Assembly: GCF_900177685.1 (NCBI RefSeq) | Contig: NZ_FXAY01000004.1 | Span: 62,001-126,000, forward strand | DNA from: Agreia pratensis | GTDB lineage: Bacteria > Actinomycetota > Actinomycetes > Actinomycetales > Microbacteriaceae | DNA length: 64,000 nt | Reading direction: 5' to 3' | Shown: positions 20,968-29,001 of the stretch, in pieces | Layout: each line of letters begins with the position of its first letter | Position numbering within the stretch: position 1 is the stretch's first letter | Made by a program: the position numbers and the translations under genes | Notes under the pieces: generated by a model | Seen by the model: only the letters and a program-made list of their open reading frames with translations | The model's database searches: none | Told to the model about the DNA's origin: nothing

Positions 20968-21986
20968 TGCGCTCGTGGAGTCGCTTCATTCGGAGCCAGG
21001 GGCTCTCGGGAAGCGGCTTCCTGGCATTTGTCGGCGGGGCGGTCTTCGCGGCAGCTGTCGTGGCGGTGGCCTGGGTGGTCGTACCGCTTCTCCTTCCGTC
21101 GCAGGAGCTGCTGATTCGCGCCATCGGAGTGCCGCTTCTTCTCGCCGGACTTGTTCTGTCTCTCGCCCTGACGCTGAGGTCGATGCGCCGAGGCGTGCTT
21201 CTGCAATCGTGGGCGCGGCATCGCGGCCTGGGTTATGTGCATCAACATCGAGCGACGAGGAACAGCCCGTGGTCAGGCGCCCCGTTTCCGCGCACAGGAG
21301 GATACGTCGTTCGACACCATCTGATCGGCGACGGGTTCGAGAGCGCACGATTCCGCTCTGTTCCCGACGGGAGGGGGTACCACTCGGCCGGACTCGTCGA
21401 TTCGTTCACTTTCGTGCGCTTCGACCTGCCGACCTTCGTTCCGCATCTCGTCGTCACCGGCAATCGGCGGTCCGTCCTCCGAGCTGCCGGACTGGCGATA
21501 GGGAGCGGGCGGAAGCTGGGCGGCAGTATCGAGTTCGATTCGGTCTTCACGCTGCATTGCCCGGCCGACTATGAGCGCGATGCTCTCTACATCTTCACGC
21601 CCGACCTGCTGGCGCTGTTGATCGACCACGCTCCGGGATGCGACCTCGAACTCGTCGACAACAGCGCCTATCTGTACTTTTCGCGTGAGCCGAAGATCTG
21701 GAACGAGCGTGTGGCCGACGATCTCCTGGCAGTCGTCGATCGCCTGCGCCGCAAGCTGGAGAGGCAGACCCGGAGCTATGCAGACGGCACCCGAGAGAGG
21801 GAGGTGGGTGCGGGCGCATCCTCTTCTTCCGCCTCCGCCGCCGCCTCCGGCGTTTCTCTCGGGGGTCTTCGGCTCGCGAGCAAGACGAGCACACGCGGTC
21901 GGGCCGTCGCGCTCGCCGTATGGATGCCGGGGTTCGCGGTGATAGCGGTCGTCGTGGCCCAGGCTCTCGGGTGGATCTCGTTGTAG
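20946..21986 (+). CDS. membrane protein of unknown function
   Basis: This 346-residue protein has two N-terminal helices (about 25-80), a central soluble domain and one C-terminal helix. A Ser/Ala-rich low-complexity linker (GASSSSASAAASG, around 292-304) precedes the last helix. The central domain has a beta-rich look (SFTFVRFDLPTFVPHLVV, GGSIEFDSVFTLHC, DALYIFTPDLLALLID) resembling DUF3137-like actinobacterial proteins, but this is a weak visual match. It overlaps the DUF1266 gene. A second possible start is the ATG at 20967, which overlaps the upstream stop as TGATG. Confidence 0.65.
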   Translation: MEHPALVMRSWSRFIRSQGLSGSGFLAFVGGAVFAAAVVAVAWVVVPLLLPSQELLIRAIGVPLLLAGLVLSLALTLRSMRRGVLLQSWARHRGLGYVHQHRATRNSPWSGAPFPRTGGYVVRHHLIGDGFESARFRSVPDGRGYHSAGLVDSFTFVRFDLPTFVPHLVVTGNRRSVLRAAGLAIGSGRKLGGSIEFDSVFTLHCPADYERDALYIFTPDLLALLIDHAPGCDLELVDNSAYLYFSREPKIWNERVADDLLAVVDRLRRKLERQTRSYADGTREREVGAGASSSSASAAASGVSLGGLRLASKTSTRGRAVALAVWMPGFAVIAVVVAQALGWISL

Positions 21987-22056
21987 TGCGCCGGTGGGCC
22001 TGTCGTCATGGTGAGGCCCCCTTTCCTGTCTCCTCCCTGTGATTCCGGTGCGATAT

Positions 22057-22135
22057 CCCCCAGTCGGGGGTCATCTTGCGGCGCCCGATCTACCATCAGA
22101 CGATCGTCTAATACCCGACGTGCGTGTTAAACGCA
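22057..22135. promoter_or_regulatory. cluster of inverted repeats upstream of the exported DUF1906 gene
   Basis: Three separate palindromes occur in under 80 bases. CCCCC-AGTC-GGGGG lies at 22057-22070, AGACGATCGTCT (perfect, 12 bases) at 22098-22109 and TGCGT-GTTAA-ACGCA at 22121-22135. They sit just before the predicted start at 22163 and look like operator or processing sites. No regulator gene adjoins them. Confidence 0.45.
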
Positions 22136-22162
22136 TCGCACTCGTCACAGGAAGAAGATGCC

Positions 22163-23806
22163 TTGGAGATCTCTCGTCGGACCGCCCTGATCGGACTCGC
22201 CGCCGCCGCGCCGCTCGTCATGACGATGATGGAGCCGGAGATGGCGAGCGCAGCCACGACTCAACCGGATTCGCCCACGGGCGTGCTTGCCGTGCAGCAG
22301 TGGCTGAACGCGACATTCGGCGGCAAGGACGGGTGGGTCGCCGTCGCCGAGGACGGTGTCGCCGGTCAGGCCACTCTGGCGGGCCTGGTGCAGGGGCTGC
22401 AGGATCTGCTTGGGATCTCGCCGCTCGTGACAACGTTCGGACCCACGACGCTGCAGAAACTGGAGCAGCACGGCGACGTCGGCGGCGAGACCGGCGCCGA
22501 CGCTCAGACGTGGTGTCGGCTCGTGCAGGGCGCGCTCATCTGCAGGGGGTTCTCCAGCGTCGCGCTCTCGGGTGGCTGGGACGAAGCGACACAGCAGGCC
22601 GTCGATGGCCTGAGGCAGGCGCTCGGCTCGGCGACGAGCGGAGCGACCGTGTCGCCGAATCTGGCGAGGGCGCTGCTCACCGTCTCCGCGATCTCCGTCG
22701 ATGAGGATGGCCGAGACGACATCGTGGCTGTGCAGCGGTGGCTGAACGCTCAGTACGCGGAGCTCGCGGGAGCCACCTACTGCTCGACGAGCGGACTCTA
22801 TGACACGAGCACGCGGACCTCGATCGTTCGTGCTGTGCATCTGGGCACAGGGCAAGATCCGGCGGGCGCAGATGGCGTATACGGGCCGGCGACTGCCCGT
22901 GCGTTGAAGAACACGGCGTCGAGCGTTGTGGCCGTGGGCTCACAGGGGTCATGGGTGCGGCTGGTGAAAGGCCTGCTCATTCTCGGCGGCTCCCGAGTTC
23001 CGTTCGATGACACCTTCTCCGCGAGTGATGCCGCTGTTCTCGTATCGTTCCAGCAGTTCCAGGCGCTGTCACCCGAGGATCAAACGGGGGTGTGTTGTTT
23101 CCCGACATGGGCCGCTCTGCTCGTGAGCTACGGAGACGCGGACCGTGTGGTGCCCGGCGCCGATCTGGCGCACAGGCTCGACGCTGGTGGGGCTCAGGCG
23201 CTCGCGGCAGCGGGTTACTCGACCATCGGGCGCTACCTGACGAACTCTTCAGCAAGCGGTGCGCTCGACAAAAAGATCACCATCGACGAGGTGTCGGCGA
23301 TCTCCGGTGCTCAGCTTCGACTCTGGCCCATCTTCGAAGAGGGGGGAGACGACCTCTCGTGGTTCAGTCGAGCCCAGGGCGCCCTCGATGCGCACAGCGC
23401 GGTGGAGGCTGCCCGTGCACTGGGTGTGCCGAAGCAGACCACGATCTACTTCGCGGTCGATCTCGACGTGACGGCCGACGAGATCGCCTCGTCGGTCAGA
23501 CCGTATTTCGAGGGCGTGGCGCAGGGTCTGAGCGACAGCGGCGATACGTACAAGGCCGGCGTCTACGGATCTCGGCTGGTGTGTTCTCGCATCAGCGGGG
23601 CGGGGCTCGCCCATTTCTCGTTCGTCGCCGGCATGTCGTCGGGCTGGGTCGGCAATGAGACCGAGCCGCTGCCCGAGAACTGGGCGTTCAATCAGATCCA
23701 GGGTCGACAGGTCACCTCGGCGGGCCAGGCCTTCGACATCGACGCCAATGTGCTGTCGGGACGAGACGGCGGCATCGGTCCCGAGGAGTGGGACCGCGTC
23801 GGATGA
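22163..23806 (+). CDS. Tat-exported protein with peptidoglycan-binding-like repeats and DUF1906 domain
   Basis: This is a protein of about 547 residues. It begins with a twin-arginine signal (ISRRTALIGLAAAAP) and has an Ala-rich cleavage region near 30. Two or three segments resemble PG_binding_1 repeats (VLAVQQWLNA, VAVQRWLNAQYAE with GVYGPATARAL). The last 220 residues match DUF1906, a Rv2525c-like glycoside-hydrolase fold: TIGRYLTNS, IYFAVDLDVTADE, AGVYGSRLVC. It probably acts on or binds the cell wall. A TTG start at 22163 is favoured by an AGGAAG site eight bases upstream; a GTG at 22124 would add 13 residues before the Tat motif. Confidence 0.8.
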   Translation: MEISRRTALIGLAAAAPLVMTMMEPEMASAATTQPDSPTGVLAVQQWLNATFGGKDGWVAVAEDGVAGQATLAGLVQGLQDLLGISPLVTTFGPTTLQKLEQHGDVGGETGADAQTWCRLVQGALICRGFSSVALSGGWDEATQQAVDGLRQALGSATSGATVSPNLARALLTVSAISVDEDGRDDIVAVQRWLNAQYAELAGATYCSTSGLYDTSTRTSIVRAVHLGTGQDPAGADGVYGPATARALKNTASSVVAVGSQGSWVRLVKGLLILGGSRVPFDDTFSASDAAVLVSFQQFQALSPEDQTGVCCFPTWAALLVSYGDADRVVPGADLAHRLDAGGAQALAAAGYSTIGRYLTNSSASGALDKKITIDEVSAISGAQLRLWPIFEEGGDDLSWFSRAQGALDAHSAVEAARALGVPKQTTIYFAVDLDVTADEIASSVRPYFEGVAQGLSDSGDTYKAGVYGSRLVCSRISGAGLAHFSFVAGMSSGWVGNETEPLPENWAFNQIQGRQVTSAGQAFDIDANVLSGRDGGIGPEEWDRVG

Positions 23807-23830
23807 GCGCAGGAGGTGCGATGATCGAGC

Positions 23831-24769
23831 ATGGCCGACCGACTGATGCTGCTCGACACCGCCTCGCTCTACTTTCGCGCGTTCTACGGCGTGCCCGATT
23901 CGATCAAGAGAAGTGACGGCACGCCGGTCAACGCGATCCGCGGTTTGCTCGACATGATCGCCCGGCTCACAACAGAGTTCGAGGCCACGCACCTCATCGC
24001 GTGCTGGGACGACGACTGGCGCCCCGGGTGGCGGGTCGATCTGCTTCCGAGCTACAAGGCTCAGCGGGTCGCCGAGACCGCCCCGAACGGTTCCGACATC
24101 GAAGAGGTGCCGGATGGCCTGACGGCGCAGATCCCGCTCATTCGCGAGGTTCTCGACCTGGCCGGAATTGCCATCGTCGGTGCGCCGGACCACGAAGCCG
24201 ACGACGTGATCGGAACCTATGCCAGTCGAGCCGATCACGCTGTCGACGTCGTCACCGGAGACCGCGATCTGTTCCAGCTGGTCGATGACGCCCACGACGT
24301 GCGGGTGATCTATACGGCGCGCGGCATGAAGAACCTCGAACTCGTCACCGACGAGGTGATCGTGAGCAAGTACCGAGTGCTGCCCAGCCAGTACGTCGAC
24401 TACGCCACGCTGCGCGGCGACGCCTCCGATGGCCTGCCCGGGGTGGCAGGAGTCGGCGAGAAGACCGCGGCGACGCTGCTCGGCGAATACGGCTCGCTCG
24501 AGAACGTGCGCGATGCAGCGACGGATGCCGACAGCGCGTTGAGTGCGTCGGTGCGGTCGAAACTCACGGCGGCGAGCGACTACCTCGACGTGGCACCGAT
24601 GGTCGTGAGAGTCGCTCGCGACCTCGATCTGCCGACGCCCGCAGACGCGGGCGCGCGTCTGTCTCCCGTCACGGGTGACAAGCGCGCCCAGCTCGAGAGT
24701 CTCTCGAAAGAGTGGAATCTGGGCGGCTCGGTCACGCGACTCCTCGCTGCCCTCGACACCTACGCCTGA
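23831..24769 (+). CDS. stand-alone 5'-3' exonuclease/flap endonuclease
   Basis: This 312-residue enzyme corresponds to the N-terminal nuclease domain of DNA polymerase I without the polymerase, as in mycobacterial Rv2090. It shows the metal-site segments LMLLDTASLYFRAFYG, HEADDVIGT, VVTGDRDLFQLV and the helix-hairpin-helix motif GDASDGLPGVAGVGEKTAATLL. It likely removes flaps or RNA primers. An in-frame stop at 23822 forces the start to 23831, and AGGAGG lies 14 bases before it. It ends four bases before a convergent dehydrogenase gene. Confidence 0.9.
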   Translation: MADRLMLLDTASLYFRAFYGVPDSIKRSDGTPVNAIRGLLDMIARLTTEFEATHLIACWDDDWRPGWRVDLLPSYKAQRVAETAPNGSDIEEVPDGLTAQIPLIREVLDLAGIAIVGAPDHEADDVIGTYASRADHAVDVVTGDRDLFQLVDDAHDVRVIYTARGMKNLELVTDEVIVSKYRVLPSQYVDYATLRGDASDGLPGVAGVGEKTAATLLGEYGSLENVRDAATDADSALSASVRSKLTAASDYLDVAPMVVRVARDLDLPTPADAGARLSPVTGDKRAQLESLSKEWNLGGSVTRLLAALDTYA

Positions 24770-24773
24770 GGCG

Positions 24774-25895
24774 TCAGAGTGTGACGACGAACTTCGTCGC
24801 CGATGCTCCCCGCCGTAGTGCGTCGAGAGCGGGCTGGATGCTCTCGAGCCCTGATCCGACGACCTCGGCGCGAGGCGTGGCCGCAAAGCTGCCCTCGGCC
24901 AGCGCGCGCGGGAGGAACTCGCCCCACAGCATCGGGCCGACCTCGTTGTTCATCAGCGAGCTTCCCCAGACGAATCGGGCGCGAATGCCGTGGCGAAGGC
25001 AGCGCAGCTGGAGCAGTCCCATGCGAGAAGCCATCGCCGCGCCGAAGCGCGCGAGAGAGAACCAGGCTCGGGGGCGCCGTGGGAGAGTGCTCATCGAGAC
25101 TGACGGACTGGCGAGGGTCACGCGCGTGCATCCAGATGCCGCGGCGATGGCCACGGACGGTTCTGCGGATCCCGTTCCGATGGCGAACACTCCCGCGAGC
25201 CGCCGGCCCTTCAGCAATGACACGATCTCGCGCACGGCCGACGGGCTGCGGTAGTCGATGACCTGCTGAGCGCCGAGCGCACGCATCCGGTCGTGGTTCT
25301 GCGGCGAGGCAGTGGCCAGCACCGAGTAGCCGGCCGCGACGGCGAGTTGGATCGCGTTGCTGCCGACGCTCGTCGATCCGCCCCACACGACGACCCACTC
25401 GTCGTGGTCATGCGTCCCGGGGTGTGCCGTGGGATGCCGCAGGCCCAGCTGATCGGCCTGAAACAGGGCGGATGCGGCCGTCGAGACCGCGAGGGGCAGC
25501 ACGACGGCGTTCTCGAATGGCAGGTCGTCGGGAATCGGCGACGCCAGGTCGGCGCGCACGACCGAGAACAGCTGGAAGCCGCCCTCTGCGGCGTGGTTGC
25601 GGTTCTTCTCCATGCCCACGGCGTAGGCGATCACCCGATCGCCCACCGCGATGCCGGTGACACCCGGGCCGACCTCGACGACCTCTCCCGCCACGTCTTC
25701 GCCCAGGATCGCGGGGTGCGGAAGCCACGAGTACATGAGGCCGCCGGTCGACTGCTTGACCTCGTCGAGCGGGTTGACGGCCACGACACGATTGCGGATG
25801 ACCAGTTCTCCGGCAGAAGCCGGAGTGTAGGGCGCATCGCCGACGGTCAGATCGGCGTAGGGAGCGGAGAGCCAGGCGGCTGAATTGGTGGGCAT
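24774..25895 (-). CDS. zinc-independent MDR-family (quinone-oxidoreductase-like) dehydrogenase
   Basis: This protein of about 373 residues has the MDR fold: an N-terminal GroES-like part with HPAILGEDVAGEVVEVGPGV and a Rossmann part with VVVWGGSTSVGSNAIQLA. The Cys and His of the catalytic zinc site are not evident, which points to the quinone/enone reductase branch that uses NADPH. The ATG at 25895 has GAGG upstream. It is divergent from a TetR regulator, with three half-sites in the shared region, so it is probably repressed by that TetR and induced by an electrophile or similar stress. Confidence 0.85.
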   Translation of the reverse strand: MPTNSAAWLSAPYADLTVGDAPYTPASAGELVIRNRVVAVNPLDEVKQSTGGLMYSWLPHPAILGEDVAGEVVEVGPGVTGIAVGDRVIAYAVGMEKNRNHAAEGGFQLFSVVRADLASPIPDDLPFENAVVLPLAVSTAASALFQADQLGLRHPTAHPGTHDHDEWVVVWGGSTSVGSNAIQLAVAAGYSVLATASPQNHDRMRALGAQQVIDYRSPSAVREIVSLLKGRRLAGVFAIGTGSAEPSVAIAAASGCTRVTLASPSVSMSTLPRRPRAWFSLARFGAAMASRMGLLQLRCLRHGIRARFVWGSSLMNNEVGPMLWGEFLPRALAEGSFAATPRAEVVGSGLESIQPALDALRRGASATKFVVTL

Positions 25896-25920
25896 GGGGA
25901 CGACCTCGCGATTTCGATAA

Positions 25921-25973
25921 GTGATGACATTCAGTGACATCACCATACACGCGATGGCAGAGCGTGTCATCAC
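25921..25973. promoter_or_regulatory. TetR operator region between dehydrogenase and tetR
   Basis: An inverted repeat with arms GTGATGACA and TGACATCAC (eight of nine pairs, spacer TTCAG) occupies 25921-25943. A third exact half-site, TGTCATCAC, lies at 25965-25973, 14 bases before the tetR start. The layout suits control of both divergent genes. Confidence 0.65.
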
Positions 25974-25986
25974 CTACACTGGGTAC

Positions 25987-26553
25987 ATGGCTCGATGGCA
26001 ACCGGATGCGCGTGAGCGGCTCGAGCGCGCCGCGTTCGATTTGTTCGTCGAGCAGGGTTTCGCCTCGACGACCGTGCCCCAGATAGCGGCCCGGGCTGGC
26101 CTGTCGACCCGAACGTTCTTTCGCCACTTCGCAGACAAGCGCGACGCCCTCTTCGCCGACGAGCACGCGGTGCCCGATCAGGCGGGCCGGATCGTCGCCG
26201 AGGCGCCGGATGGAATCACGCCGCTGCAGATCGTCGCGAGTGGCTTCGACGCCGTGGCCGCTGCGCAGTTCTCTCGTGAGAAGAGCTACTACATCGCACG
26301 CCACCAGATCATCCAGTCCGACGACGGCTTGCGTGAAAGGCAGCTGCACACCCAGGCCGCGCTGGTCGAGGCTCTTCGGAGTGGATTCGTGCAGCGTGGG
26401 AGCGATCCGGTCGATGCGCTCCTGGCGGCGCATCTCACGGCCACCGTCTTCAGCGTCTCGATCGGTCGTTGGTTGAGTGCAGAGAGCACGGAGCCGCTCG
26501 CCACTCTGCTTCGCGACACATTCGATCGGATGCTGCGCACCGCAGCGTCGTGA
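25987..26553 (+). CDS. TetR-family transcriptional regulator
   Basis: This 188-residue regulator has a textbook TetR N terminus: RLERAAFDLFVEQGF, the helix-turn-helix VPQIAARAGLSTRTFFRHF and DKRDALF. The ATG at 25987 begins the homologous region; the frame extends further upstream but would cover the operator. The C-terminal ligand domain has no diagnostic residues. It is divergent from the MDR dehydrogenase and probably controls both genes through the sites between them. Confidence 0.9.
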   Translation: MARWQPDARERLERAAFDLFVEQGFASTTVPQIAARAGLSTRTFFRHFADKRDALFADEHAVPDQAGRIVAEAPDGITPLQIVASGFDAVAAAQFSREKSYYIARHQIIQSDDGLRERQLHTQAALVEALRSGFVQRGSDPVDALLAAHLTATVFSVSIGRWLSAESTEPLATLLRDTFDRMLRTAAS

Positions 26554-26559
26554 GCTCGT

Positions 26560-27342
26560 TCACTCCGACGCCGGATGTCCACCTATTCGTCGGGAGAGCT
26601 CCCGTGCGTACCGCCTCGTCTGCTCGGCCAACTCATTCCAGTCGGCGGGGTCTCGGGATGCTCGGTCGAACGTCACCGCTATCGCCGCGGCCGGCCATCC
26701 CGCATGGTCGATGACCGAGACAGCGATCGACGCGATGCCGGGAGTGATCGTCTCGTCTTCGATCGCGAAACCCCGGGCACGGGTCTCGGTCAGCACACGC
26801 CGCAACTGCGCGTAGCTGCGCGGGCCGCGCACATCGCCGCGCCTGGCGAAAGCCTTCTCGTCGGGAAAGAGTGCCCGCACCTGGGCCGCCGGCATAGAGG
26901 CGAGCATGGCGAGGCCGCTCGCCGTGAGATGCGCGGGCAGGCGCACGCCCACGTCGCTGACGAGGGCTGGGCGTCGGGGAGCGCGTTCCTCGATCAGGTA
27001 GAGCACGTCGCGCCCGTGCGGCACGGCAAGGTGCGCGCTCTCGGCGATCCGATCGACGAGCAGCGCCAGCACAGGGTGTCCCAGTCTGGCCAAGGGCTCC
27101 TGTCTGGCGAAGCCCGAGCCCAGCTCGAACGCCGCGATCCCGAGTCCGTAACGCCGGGTCTCGGCGACATGCAGAACGAATCCGGCATCCACCAGCACGC
27201 CCAGCAGCTTGTAGACCGACGAGCGGGGGAGTGACAGGTTCGACGCCAGAGTCGCTGCGGGAACGGGCCTGCTCTGCGCGGCCAGGTAGCTGAGAATGCG
27301 CAGCGTGGCGCTGGCGGCGGGAACTCCCGGCTCGATGGTCAT
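26560..27342 (-). CDS. IclR-family regulator, likely of hutH
   Basis: This 260-residue protein has an N-terminal winged helix (LASNLSLPRSSVYKLLGVL) and a C-terminal IclR effector domain with YLIEER, LPAHLTASGLAML and a conserved late motif around SIAVSVIDHAGWPAAAIAV. The ATG at 27342 is chosen over a TTG six bases upstream. It is divergent from hutH, and a palindrome sits between them. The likely ligand is histidine, urocanate or a relative, by context only. Confidence 0.88.
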   Translation of the reverse strand: MTIEPGVPAASATLRILSYLAAQSRPVPAATLASNLSLPRSSVYKLLGVLVDAGFVLHVAETRRYGLGIAAFELGSGFARQEPLARLGHPVLALLVDRIAESAHLAVPHGRDVLYLIEERAPRRPALVSDVGVRLPAHLTASGLAMLASMPAAQVRALFPDEKAFARRGDVRGPRSYAQLRRVLTETRARGFAIEDETITPGIASIAVSVIDHAGWPAAAIAVTFDRASRDPADWNELAEQTRRYARELSRRIGGHPASE

Positions 27343-27346
27343 ACTC

Positions 27347-27370
27347 AACTGTCTCGTATATGAGACAGTT
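27347..27370. promoter_or_regulatory. palindromic operator between iclR and hutH
   Basis: The two arms AACTGTCTC and GAGACAGTT are a perfect 9-base inverted repeat around GTATAT. It begins five bases before the iclR start, so binding would shut off the regulator gene, and it lies 50 bases before hutH. Confidence 0.65.
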
Positions 27371-27420
27371 TTGCTCGATTAGGTCCTCGCGCGAAGGGTC
27401 GCCTGCGGTCGACTTGCCTC

Positions 27421-28992
27421 ATGACCACACAGCTTCTGACAGAACAGCCGATCTCGACCGTCGTGCGAGTGGGCACCGGGGCAATCGGTATCGAAGACGT
27501 CGTGGCCGTGGCCCGCCGCGGCGCCCATGTTGAGATCGTCGACGATGCCCGAGCCGCCGTCGATGCGAGTCGCGCCATCATCGACGCCCTGGCCGTCGAC
27601 GTCGCACCGCACTACGGAATCTCGACAGGCTTCGGCGCACTCGCCTCGACGTTCATCGCCGGCGAGCAACGCGCGCAACTGCAGCGCAGCCTCGTTCGAT
27701 CCCACGCGGCTGGCTCCGGCCCGGAGGTGGAGCGCGAGGTGATTCGGAGTCTGATGCTGCTGCGCATCTCGACGCTGCTCACGGGGCGCACCGGAATCCG
27801 TCTCGCGACCGTCGAGAGCTACGTCGCGATGCTGAACGCCGGCATCACTCCGATCGTGCGCGAGTACGGCTCGCTCGGCTGCTCCGGCGATCTGGCGCCC
27901 CTCGCGCACTGTGCTCTCGCGTTGATGGGGGAGGGCGAGGTACGCGATGCCCGGGGTGTGGCGATGTCCGCCGCCGATGCCCTCGACGCGGCGGGGATCG
28001 AGCCCGTTGTGCTCGCCGAGAAGGAGGGACTCGCGCTGATCAACGGCACAGACGGAATGCTCGGTCAGTTGAGCCTCGCCATCGACGATCTGAGGATGCT
28101 GCTGACCAGCGCGGACATCGCCGCGGCGATGAGCGTCGAGGCGCTGCTCGGCACCGATGCGGTGTTCGCCGCCGATCTGCAGGCCTTGAGGCCGCAACAT
28201 GGTCAGGCGTTGTCGGCGTCGAATCTGCGCGCAATGCTCGCCGGCTCGCCCATCGTCGAGAGTCACCGGCCCTCGACGCACACGGTCGTGCAGGACGCCT
28301 ACTCGTTGCGATGCTCACCCCAGGTGCACGGCGCTGCCCGTGACACGGTCGACCATGCCGCCCTGGTGGCCGGTCGAGAGCTCGCCTCGGCCGTCGACAA
28401 CCCGGTCGTCACCGTCGACGGTCGTGTCGAGTCGAACGGCAACTTCCACGGGGCGCCCGTGGCCTACGTGCTCGACTTTCTCGCCATCGTCGTCGCCGAC
28501 GTGGCGAGCATGTCGGAGCGCCGTACCGACCGCATGCTCGATCCGGCTCGAAGCCACGGACTGCCCGCGTTCCTCGCCCACGACGCGGGAGTCGACAGCG
28601 GACTCATGATCGCGCAGTACACGGCGGCGGGCATCGTCTCCGAGCTGAAACGCCTCGCGGTGCCCTCATCGGTGGATTCGATACCCTCGTCGGCGATGCA
28701 GGAGGACCACGTCTCGATGGGCTGGGCGGGTGCACGTAAGCTGCGCACCGCGATCGACGGGCTGAGCCGCGTTGTCGCCATCGAGGTCATGACGGCGTCG
28801 CGAGCGCTCGATCTGCGCGCGCCGCTGGTGCCCGGCGCGGGCTCCGCTGCCGTGCTCGACCTTGTGCGCAGCGAGGTCGAGGGCCCGGGGCCGGATCGCT
28901 TTCTGTCGCCCGAGATCGAGGCCGTCGCATCCTTCGTTCGACGCGGCGCCGTGCGTGATGCGGCCGAGTCGCGGCTCGGCCCGTTGAACTGA
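27421..28992 (+). CDS. hutH: histidine ammonia-lyase
   Basis: This 523-residue enzyme of the aromatic amino acid lyase family probably deaminates histidine to trans-urocanate. Tyr65 (HYGISTGFG) is the catalytic base. The cofactor-forming tripeptide, normally Ala-Ser-Gly, reads Cys154-Ser155-Gly156 in GSLGCSGDLAPLAH. The MIO group should still form, since the Ser and Gly are intact. QALSASNLRAML and NPVV segments are typical. No clear ribosome site precedes the ATG. hutU, hutI and hutG are not in the window, so the rest of the pathway is elsewhere or absent. Confidence 0.9.
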   Translation: MTTQLLTEQPISTVVRVGTGAIGIEDVVAVARRGAHVEIVDDARAAVDASRAIIDALAVDVAPHYGISTGFGALASTFIAGEQRAQLQRSLVRSHAAGSGPEVEREVIRSLMLLRISTLLTGRTGIRLATVESYVAMLNAGITPIVREYGSLGCSGDLAPLAHCALALMGEGEVRDARGVAMSAADALDAAGIEPVVLAEKEGLALINGTDGMLGQLSLAIDDLRMLLTSADIAAAMSVEALLGTDAVFAADLQALRPQHGQALSASNLRAMLAGSPIVESHRPSTHTVVQDAYSLRCSPQVHGAARDTVDHAALVAGRELASAVDNPVVTVDGRVESNGNFHGAPVAYVLDFLAIVVADVASMSERRTDRMLDPARSHGLPAFLAHDAGVDSGLMIAQYTAAGIVSELKRLAVPSSVDSIPSSAMQEDHVSMGWAGARKLRTAIDGLSRVVAIEVMTASRALDLRAPLVPGAGSAAVLDLVRSEVEGPGPDRFLSPEIEAVASFVRRGAVRDAAESRLGPLN

Positions 28993-29001
28993 GCCGGCGC
29001 T

